DNA of 10,863 nt, from positions 1-10,863 of the forward strand of contig JANNAV010000007.1 of the NCBI GenBank assembly GCA_031384695.1, given 5' to 3'. The notes under the pieces are model-generated. The model did not search any database and was not told the DNA's origin. It worked only from the letters and a program-made list of their open reading frames with translations. A program made the position numbers and the translations under genes. This document shows positions 6,241-10,863 of this stretch, in pieces (within the stretch, counting starts at the first letter, position 1; each line of letters opens with the position of its first letter). The stretch is from JANNAV01 sp031384695 (GTDB lineage: Bacteria; Pseudomonadota; Alphaproteobacteria; Rhodobacterales; Rhodobacteraceae).

Positions 6241-6989
6241 CGCGTCACCTCATCCACCGGCGGCTCGGGCCGCCTGCGGTAAACCGCGCCCTTCAACGCC
6301 AGCTTCAACGCCTGCCAATGGATCAGCGCCAGCACCCGCCGCGACCCGAACGGCCTGCGCAAACAGGCCCCCAGCAGCGCGCGGTTGGTCAATGGCACCC
6401 GCGCGCCCGTCAGGGTGGCGATCAGGCCGCCCGCCCCTGCCGTATAATCAATCCAGATGCCGATCCGGTCAGGCCGGATATCAAAGCGGAACACATAGCC
6501 GCCTTCAACCGGCTGAAACGGCGACACGTGAAAGATTTTCCGCGCCGGAATGTGATCCTCGGCGGTGATCACTGCGTGATCCTCGCGGTGGCAAAGATAG
6601 GAATGCCGGTCACCGAAGGTGTTGGACACTTCGGCAATCACCACCCGCAAGCCGCCTTGCACATCGCGGCACAGCCAGAACGACACCGGGTTGAACACAT
6701 GGCCCAACACGCGCGGCTGGGCCAGCAATTCGATCTTGGCGGGCGCGGGCAACCCATGCGCCGCCAGCACCTCGCGCACCCACAGCGCCCCCCGGCCCTG
6801 CTTTGGCGCACCGCCATGGTCAAGGTCATGCACCGACACCAGATTGCCCCGGTTCAGCGAGAACAGCGACGGGCCGCGCGCGGTTTCAGGATCCAGCAGC
6901 AGATAATCAACGCCGTAACGGAACCGGTTCACCACCGCCCCCTTGCGGCCATGAAAGGTCTGGCCCCGGATATGGTCGATCCGGCTCAT
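6237..6989 (-). CDS. DUF1365 family protein
   Basis: A 250-residue protein with the DUF1365 blocks NRFRYGVDYLLLD (21-33), FNPVSFWLC (99-107), EVSNTFGDRHSYLC (120-133), KIFHVSPFQP (151-160) and a late HW (224-225). It has no signal peptide. The enzymatic role of the family is not established in general. From memory, the R. sphaeroides homologue (RSP_1090) is an RpoE target linked to activation of the RpoE response and to making furan fatty acids in membrane lipids, together with the adjacent flavoprotein. The frame is open up to 7097, but the ATG at 6989 overlaps the stop of the flavoprotein gene (ATGA) and gives the usual MSRIDHIRG-like start. The stop overlaps the GTG of the transporter gene, so the three are tightly coupled. 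Confidence 0.92.
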   Translation of the reverse strand: MSRIDHIRGQTFHGRKGAVVNRFRYGVDYLLLDPETARGPSLFSLNRGNLVSVHDLDHGGAPKQGRGALWVREVLAAHGLPAPAKIELLAQPRVLGHVFNPVSFWLCRDVQGGLRVVIAEVSNTFGDRHSYLCHREDHAVITAEDHIPARKIFHVSPFQPVEGGYVFRFDIRPDRIGIWIDYTAGAGGLIATLTGARVPLTNRALLGACLRRPFGSRRVLALIHWQALKLALKGAVYRRRPEPPVDEVTR

Positions 6990-8278
6990 GCGGCAACCCG
7001 CGCGGGCAGGCGGCTTTGCATCGCCGCCACCACATCCACCGCAGATTTGAAGCCATCCTCGTGAAAGCCGCTGCCCATCCAGGCCCCGCAAAACCATGTG
7101 TTGCCAGTGCCGTTCATCGTCCGGATCGCCGCCTGCGCCGCCACCGCCTGCGTATCGTAAACCGGATGGCGGAAGGTGACGGTATCATGGATCAGGTCGG
7201 CCCGGATCGGGCGGTTGGAATTGAGCGTCACGAACAGCGGATCATCGGCCGGGATCGGCTGGAGCGAGTTCATCCAATAGGTCAGATCAATCTTGTCGGC
7301 GCGCGCCCCCGCAGGCTCGGCGTAAACCCAGCTTGACCACACCTTGCGCGACCGTGGCATCAGGCTGGCATCGGCATGCAGCACCGCCTCGTTCGCCTGA
7401 TAGCGCACCGCCCCCAGCGCCGCGCGCTCCGCCCCCGTCGCATCCGCCAACAGCGCCAGCGCATCGTCGGAATGGGTGGCCAGCACCACCGCGTCAAACG
7501 CCTCCCACTCACCACCCGCCGCCCGGATCATCACGCCATTTTCCATCCTGCGGATGCCCGCCACCGGCGTGCCCAGCCGCAGATCAACCCCGTGCGAAAC
7601 CAGCGCCGCCTGCAAACGGCGCACATACTCGATAGAGCCACCCTGCACGGTATACCACTGATGCTGACCCGAAGCCCCCATCAGCGCATGGTTGCGGAAA
7701 AACTGCACCAGTGCTGCGGCCGGGAAATCGAGGATGCCTTTGGAGGGGGTAGACCAGATCGCCGCCGAAAACGGCAGGATGTAGTAATCGCGAAACCAGC
7801 GCCCGGTGCCCAGATCATCCAGCAGATCGGCGATGGTCTGGCCGGGCCGCACCATGCGCTCGGCATGTTTGTTGAAATGCACGATGTCGCGGATCATCCG
7901 CAGGAAGCCCGGCGAGGCGAGGTTGCTGCGCTGGGCAAAGATCGCGTCCAGCGAGGCCAGCCCGTATTCCAGCCAGCCGCCCCGGATCGACGCGCCAAAG
8001 CTCATGTTGCTTTTGGCCATTGGCACCTCAAGCGTCTCGAACAGCCGCACAAGATGCGGATAATTCACCCGGTTGAACACGATGAACCCGGTATCCACCG
8101 GCTGATCGCCGCGTTTGCCCGCCAGCACGGTGCGGGCATGGCCGCCCAGACGTGGTGCGCCCTCAAACAGCACCACGGCGTTGCCCGCGCTTAACAAATG
8201 CGCCGCCGCCATGCCTGAGACGCCCCCCCCGATCACAGCGATACGGCGCGGCGGGGTGGCAGACGTTTCGAACGGCAT
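6986..8278 (-). CDS. FAD-dependent amine-oxidase-like oxidoreductase
   Basis: A 430-residue flavoprotein and the first gene of the five-gene operon. The N-terminus has the FAD-binding Rossmann motif GGGVSG (17-22), E39 in VVLFEGAPRLGGHA, and DTGFIVFNRVNYPHL. The C-terminal FAD motif FCGAWMGSGFHEDG lies at about 395-408. Related proteins include amine oxidases and carotenoid or fatty-acid desaturase-like enzymes. The homologue next to R. sphaeroides rpoE (RSP_1091, from memory) is an RpoE target and has been tied to furan fatty acid synthesis. The frame is open to 8482, but the candidate ECF promoter at 8311-8340 lies inside that extension, so I chose ATG 8278 (MPFETSATPPRRIAVIGGG), with AGGA 11 bases upstream and a leader of about 26 nt. 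It is divergent from rpoE. Confidence 0.93.
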   Translation of the reverse strand: MPFETSATPPRRIAVIGGGVSGMAAAHLLSAGNAVVLFEGAPRLGGHARTVLAGKRGDQPVDTGFIVFNRVNYPHLVRLFETLEVPMAKSNMSFGASIRGGWLEYGLASLDAIFAQRSNLASPGFLRMIRDIVHFNKHAERMVRPGQTIADLLDDLGTGRWFRDYYILPFSAAIWSTPSKGILDFPAAALVQFFRNHALMGASGQHQWYTVQGGSIEYVRRLQAALVSHGVDLRLGTPVAGIRRMENGVMIRAAGGEWEAFDAVVLATHSDDALALLADATGAERAALGAVRYQANEAVLHADASLMPRSRKVWSSWVYAEPAGARADKIDLTYWMNSLQPIPADDPLFVTLNSNRPIRADLIHDTVTFRHPVYDTQAVAAQAAIRTMNGTGNTWFCGAWMGSGFHEDGFKSAVDVVAAMQSRLPARVAA

Positions 8279-8310
8279 GAAAGTTGTATCCTGTTTTTGA
8301 TCGCCGCATG

Positions 8311-8340
8311 TTATACGGGCCGGACGGTACGGCGGATCAA
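8311..8340 (-). promoter_or_regulatory. ECF (RpoE-type) promoter of the five-gene operon
   Basis: On the minus strand, TGATCC (8340-8335) and TATAAC (8316-8311) are exactly 18 bp apart. The ATG of the flavoprotein gene lies 33 bp beyond the -10 box. The -35 box is identical to that of the facing rpoE promoter, and the two -35 boxes are 23 bp apart. The assignment to RpoE follows from the neighbouring sigma gene and the known R. sphaeroides pattern. Confidence 0.75.
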
Positions 8341-8363
8341 CCGGTTTTTCGGGCACGCAAAAG

Positions 8364-8393
8364 TGATCCGGCCGCAGGGTTCCGGCGTATCTG
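8364..8393 (+). promoter_or_regulatory. Autoregulatory ECF (RpoE-type) promoter of rpoE-chrR
   Basis: TGATCC at 8364-8369 and TATCTG at 8388-8393 are 18 bp apart, directly before rpoE. Transcription would begin close to 8400. This fits positive autoregulation of rpoE-chrR, as known in R. sphaeroides. A start at ATG 8398 would lie only 4 bp after the -10 box, which argues for a later translational start. Confidence 0.75.
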
Positions 8394-8486
8394 AGGCATG
8401 TTGTTGGATGTGCCCCCGCTGCAATTACCGAACCCGCCCTTCCGGCTGCAGCCGGATATGGTGCGGGCAAGGATCCGGCCACGGGT

Positions 8487-8493
8487 GAAGGAA
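8487..8493 (+). promoter_or_regulatory. Ribosome binding site that points to a TTG start of rpoE
   Basis: GAAGGAA at 8487-8493 is the strongest Shine-Dalgarno match upstream of the sigma factor domain and lies 6 bases before the in-frame TTG at 8500. The other in-frame candidates (ATG 8398, ATG 8458, GTG 8461, GTG 8485) have weaker sites. Confidence 0.5.
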
Positions 8494-8499
8494 CGGTTC

Positions 8500-9048
8500 T
8501 TGACGTCAGACGTGCAGGCAGAGATCGACTGGGCCGGCCTCATGCGGCGCGTGCGCGATCATCAGGACAAGGCGGCATTCGCGCTGTTGTTCCGGCACTT
8601 TGCGCCGCGCGTAAAGGGCTTTCTGATGCGTTCGGGCACCGATGCGGGCGTGGCCGAGGAATGCGCGCAGGATGTGATGGCGACGCTGTGGCAAAAGGCG
8701 CATCTCTTTGATCCTTCTCGTGCTTCGGTGGCCACCTGGGTGTTCACCATCGCCCGCAACCGCCGCATTGATGTGGCCCGCCGCGCCCGCCGCCCCGAGC
8801 CCGAGGAACTGCCCTGGGGCCCCGAGGCCGAGCCCGATCAGGCCGAGGTGCTGGAGGCGGCCGAGGAAACCCGCAGGCTGGCCAATGCTTTGGCCGATCT
8901 GCCAGAGAAACAACGCGCCCTGATCCTGCGCGCCTATTACGGCGATCTGTCGCACAGCGAGATTGCCACCGAAACCGGGCTGCCGCTTGGCACAATCAAA
9001 TCGCGGATCAGATTGGCGCTGGAGCGGCTGCGGATGCAGATGAGTTGA
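8500..9048 (+). CDS. rpoE: ECF sigma factor RpoE (ECF11 type, singlet-oxygen response)
   Basis: An extracytoplasmic-function sigma factor that directs RNA polymerase to TGATCC-type promoters when released by ChrR. Using the TTG start it has 182 residues: region 2 at about 27-95 (RHFAPRVKGFL, EECAQDVMATLW, FDPSRASVATWVFTIARNRR), a short acidic linker, and region 4 at about 128-180 (LPEKQRALILRAYYGDLSHS, EIATETGLPLGTIKSRI with the helix-turn-helix). The residues between ATG 8398 and the TTG are proline-rich and unlike the family N-terminus, and ATG 8398 is too close to the promoter, so I prefer 8500; ATG 8458 is the main alternative. chrR follows after 14 bp, the standard rpoE-chrR pair. Recognition of R. 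sphaeroides-type RpoE is by recalled sequence similarity. Confidence 0.93.
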   Translation: MTSDVQAEIDWAGLMRRVRDHQDKAAFALLFRHFAPRVKGFLMRSGTDAGVAEECAQDVMATLWQKAHLFDPSRASVATWVFTIARNRRIDVARRARRPEPEELPWGPEAEPDQAEVLEAAEETRRLANALADLPEKQRALILRAYYGDLSHSEIATETGLPLGTIKSRIRLALERLRMQMS

Positions 9049-9062
9049 GGCAGAAACAGAAC

Positions 9063-9692
9063 ATGACGATCAGACACCATCTTTCAGACCCTTTGCTGAT
9101 GGCCTATGCGGCGGGCAACCTGCCCGAGGCGTTCAGCTTGCTGGCCGCCACCCACATCAGCCTGTGTGACGAGTGCCGCGCCCGGCTTGGCGCGTTCGAG
9201 GCGGTGGGGGGGGCGGTGCTGCAAGACGCGCCGGTGCCGCTGTCGGACGGCTGCCTTGATGCGGTATTGGCCCGGCTTGGTGCCCCCGAGGGGCCTGCGC
9301 CGCGCCGCCCATCCGACCTGCCCGCGCCGCTTGCCGATTACATCGGCACGGGTCTTGCGGCGGTGAAATGGAGCAGCCTTGGCATGGGGGTGCGCCAGTC
9401 GATCCTTGCCACCGGCCCGGGGGCTCAGGCGCGGCTGCTGTATATTCCGGCGGGACAGGCGGTGCCCGACCACGGCCATCGCGGCATGGAACTGACATTG
9501 GTGTTGCAAGGCGCGTTCCGCGACAGCACCGACCGGTTCGGCCTTGGCGATATCGAGATCGCCACCGAGGAGTTGAACCACACCCCGGTGGCCGAGGCAG
9601 GCGCCGATTGCATCTGCCTCGCCGCCACCGACGCCCCTCTGCGCTTCAACGCCCTGATGCCGCGTCTGTTGCAGCCGTTTTTCCGGATTTGA
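9063..9692 (+). CDS. chrR: Zinc-dependent anti-sigma factor ChrR
   Basis: ChrR is a cytoplasmic anti-sigma factor that holds RpoE inactive and releases it on exposure to singlet oxygen. The 209 residues start MTIRHHLSDPLLMAYAAG. The N-terminal anti-sigma domain keeps all zinc ligands of the R. sphaeroides protein at the same positions: H6, H31, C35 and C38 (HISLCDEC). The C-terminal cupin-like domain has DHGHRGMELTLVLQGAFRD with H137, H139 and E143, plus H173 in LNHTPVAE. These match the R. sphaeroides ligands H141, H143, E147 and H177 with a constant shift of four. DCICLAATDAPLRF and the end LLQPFFRI are also typical. There is no membrane segment. I chose ATG 9063 although an in-frame TTG at 9045 overlaps the rpoE stop; the 9063 start gives the exact family N-terminus. 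Confidence 0.96.
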   Translation: MTIRHHLSDPLLMAYAAGNLPEAFSLLAATHISLCDECRARLGAFEAVGGAVLQDAPVPLSDGCLDAVLARLGAPEGPAPRRPSDLPAPLADYIGTGLAAVKWSSLGMGVRQSILATGPGAQARLLYIPAGQAVPDHGHRGMELTLVLQGAFRDSTDRFGLGDIEIATEELNHTPVAEAGADCICLAATDAPLRFNALMPRLLQPFFRI

Positions 9693-9698
9693 GGGCGG

Positions 9699-9728
9699 GT
9701 GGCAGTGGTTTTGCGCCAGCACCGCCAC
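9699..9728. terminator. Weak hairpin between convergent chrR and hutD genes
   Basis: GTGGCAGTG at 9699-9707 can pair with CACCGCCAC at 9720-9728 with one mismatch around a 12-nt loop that contains TTTT. It stands between the stop codons of two converging genes, only 47 bp apart, so it may end transcription in either direction. No clear T-run follows. Confidence 0.3.
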
Positions 9729-9739
9729 AATGCCCCCCT

Positions 9740-10321
9740 TCACCCCAGCCTGATCTCCACCGCAATCACTGGCCCACCGCTGATCTTCAGCGCCCGATGC
9801 GTCAGGATCAGGTCATGCCGCCCCATCGCCAGGCCCCCCGCCTGCGCCGAACCCAGCGCCAGCAGGCACAGCACCCCATGGCGCGGCGGCAGCACATCGA
9901 CCGGCAGCCCCCTCACCGGCAGCCCCCTCACCGGCACCGTGATCACCCGCACCCTCGGCTTTGGCAACGCCCGCGCCGTCATCACGTTGAAATCCTGTGA
10001 CGGTGCCGTCACCCCCTGCGCCGATACCGCCACATCCCCGGCAAACGCCACCGGCACGAGCGGCAGGCATTTCAGTGCCAGCCCCCCGCCCACCAGCCGA
10101 AACCCGGGGCCGTCCAGCACGGTAAGGTTGCGCTCGATTCCCGGAAACAGCGAAAACGCCCCGTCCGCCACCACGCTCGCCAATGAGAGCCGCCACAAAA
10201 CCGCACCATCCGCCTCCACCCGCACCATTTCGGTGGTCTGCCCAAGGCCGTTGGCCCATGGCATCGCGGTGTAGTCGGCGGTGGTCAGATGGCGGATCAC
10301 GAGGTCATCCCACTGGCTCAC
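9740..10321 (-). CDS. hutD: HutD/Ves family protein (cupin-like)
   Basis: The 193-residue protein has the HutD/Ves family blocks MPWANGLGQTTEM (20-32), WRLSLASV (43-50), FSLFPGIERNLTVLDG (56-71) and QDFNVM (109-114). HutD proteins occur with histidine-utilisation genes in many proteobacteria and are thought to bind a small ligand such as formylglutamate; their exact role is unclear. No hut catabolic genes are in this window, so the assignment is to the family rather than the pathway. The start is a GTG at 10321 that overlaps the rmuC stop (GTGA), implying translational coupling. A perfect 15-bp duplication encodes VRGLP twice at residues 131-140. Confidence 0.85.
   Translation of the reverse strand: MSQWDDLVIRHLTTADYTAMPWANGLGQTTEMVRVEADGAVLWRLSLASVVADGAFSLFPGIERNLTVLDGPGFRLVGGGLALKCLPLVPVAFAGDVAVSAQGVTAPSQDFNVMTARALPKPRVRVITVPVRGLPVRGLPVDVLPPRHGVLCLLALGSAQAGGLAMGRHDLILTHRALKISGGPVIAVEIRLG
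9901..9930 (-). repeat. Perfect 15-bp tandem duplication inside hutD
   Basis: CCGGCAGCCCCCTCA occurs at 9901-9915 and again at 9916-9930, followed by a 6-bp partial third copy (CCGGCA). It encodes VRGLP-VRGLP in frame between two beta-like segments, so it probably lengthens a loop. Confidence 0.9.
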
Positions 10322-10863
10322 TCGGCCGCCTGTGGGCCGGCCAGCGGCACTGCCACAGGTATTGTGGCCTCAGCCGCCAGTTCTTCAAAATCGAAATTGT
10401 CCAGCCGCCGCGCCCGCCTGCTGGCCTTGTCGGACGAGATCTTGATCTCTTCGATATCCTTGGCCGCCTGCCCGAAATGCCGGTCCAGATTGCCCACCCG
10501 CTCTGCCAGCCGGTCCACATCCTTGTACAACTCGCCCAACTCGCGCCGGATGGCACCGGCCTGCTCGCGCATCCGCGCATCCTTCAGCACCGCACGCATG
10601 GTGTTCAGCGTCGCCATGCAGGTGGTGGGCGACACGATCCAGACGCGCGCCGCAAAGCCTTCGCGCACCACATCGGGATAGTTCGCGTGCAACTCGGCAT
10701 AGACGGCTTCCGAGGGCAGAAACATCAGCGCGCCATCTGCCGTCTCCCCTTCGATGATGTATTTCTCGGCAATCGCCTTGATATGCGCCCGCACCGAAGA
10801 CCGCATCAACCGCCCCGCCTCCGTCACCTGCAACGGCGTCTCGGCCCGGCGCAGCGCCTCGTA
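10318..10863 (-). CDS. rmuC: DNA recombination protein RmuC (5' end cut off by window edge)
   Basis: The visible 181 residues run in from the window edge (YEALRRAETPLQVTEAG) and contain the RmuC core: IAEKYIIEGETADGALMFLP, SEAVYAELHANYPDVV, ARVWIVSPTTCMATLNTMRA and VLKDARMREQAG. A coiled-coil-like tail follows (ELGELYKDVDRLAERVGNLD, HFGQAAKDIEEIKISSDKAS). RmuC is a nuclease-like protein that limits rearrangement at inverted repeats in E. coli. The usual N-terminal membrane anchor and long coiled coil lie outside the window. The stop codon overlaps the GTG start of the HutD-family gene. Confidence 0.95.
   Translation of the reverse strand, partial: YEALRRAETPLQVTEAGRLMRSSVRAHIKAIAEKYIIEGETADGALMFLPSEAVYAELHANYPDVVREGFAARVWIVSPTTCMATLNTMRAVLKDARMREQAGAIRRELGELYKDVDRLAERVGNLDRHFGQAAKDIEEIKISSDKASRRARRLDNFDFEELAAEATIPVAVPLAGPQAAE

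Noticed and set aside
8279..8482. N-terminal extension of the flavoprotein by 68 codons
   Set aside because: It would cover both ECF promoters and most of the rpoE leader, and the added residues look non-coding; ATG 8278 gives the normal FAD-binding start.
9775..9810. Minus-strand TGATCC inside the HutD-family gene
   Set aside because: It is intragenic, the base 18 bp downstream does not begin a TA box, and no gene start follows.

Overview
The window looks like chromosomal DNA of an alphaproteobacterium of the family Rhodobacteraceae (Rhodobacter/Paracoccus-like). The base composition is strongly GC-rich, genes are packed with 4-bp stop/start overlaps, and the gene set with its order closely resembles that around rpoE-chrR of Rhodobacter sphaeroides as I remember it. 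I see no tRNA, rRNA, CRISPR array, prophage or transposase.

Left part (1-2130): the end-truncated rbfA (ribosome assembly, minus strand) is divergent from dapB (lysine/diaminopimelate synthesis, plus strand). dapB is followed by a small gene for a predicted periplasmic protein of unknown function. The 353 bp between that gene and the next coding sequence hold two strong inverted repeats and no convincing gene.

Middle (2130-3771): a short gene for an SDHAF4/DUF1674 succinate dehydrogenase assembly factor (minus) is divergent from rsmB, the 16S rRNA m5C967 methyltransferase (plus). The 3' end of rsmB runs 110 bp antisense into the next operon.

Core (3662-9692): a five-gene, translationally coupled minus-strand operon (FAD-dependent amine-oxidase-like protein, DUF1365 protein, MFS/GPH transporter, DUF3833 protein, short-chain dehydrogenase) is divergent from rpoE-chrR, an ECF11-type sigma factor and its zinc anti-sigma factor. 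In R. sphaeroides this pair controls the response to singlet oxygen, and the adjacent five-gene operon is one of its targets. Two face-to-face ECF promoters with identical -35 boxes (TGATCC) and 18-bp spacers lie between the two operons. A third match of the same form, TGATCC-N18-TAAGGT, lies directly upstream of the small periplasmic protein gene at 1417, making that uncharacterised gene a candidate new regulon member.

Right end (9740-10863): rmuC (5' end off the window) and a HutD-family gene form a coupled minus-strand pair that converges on chrR.
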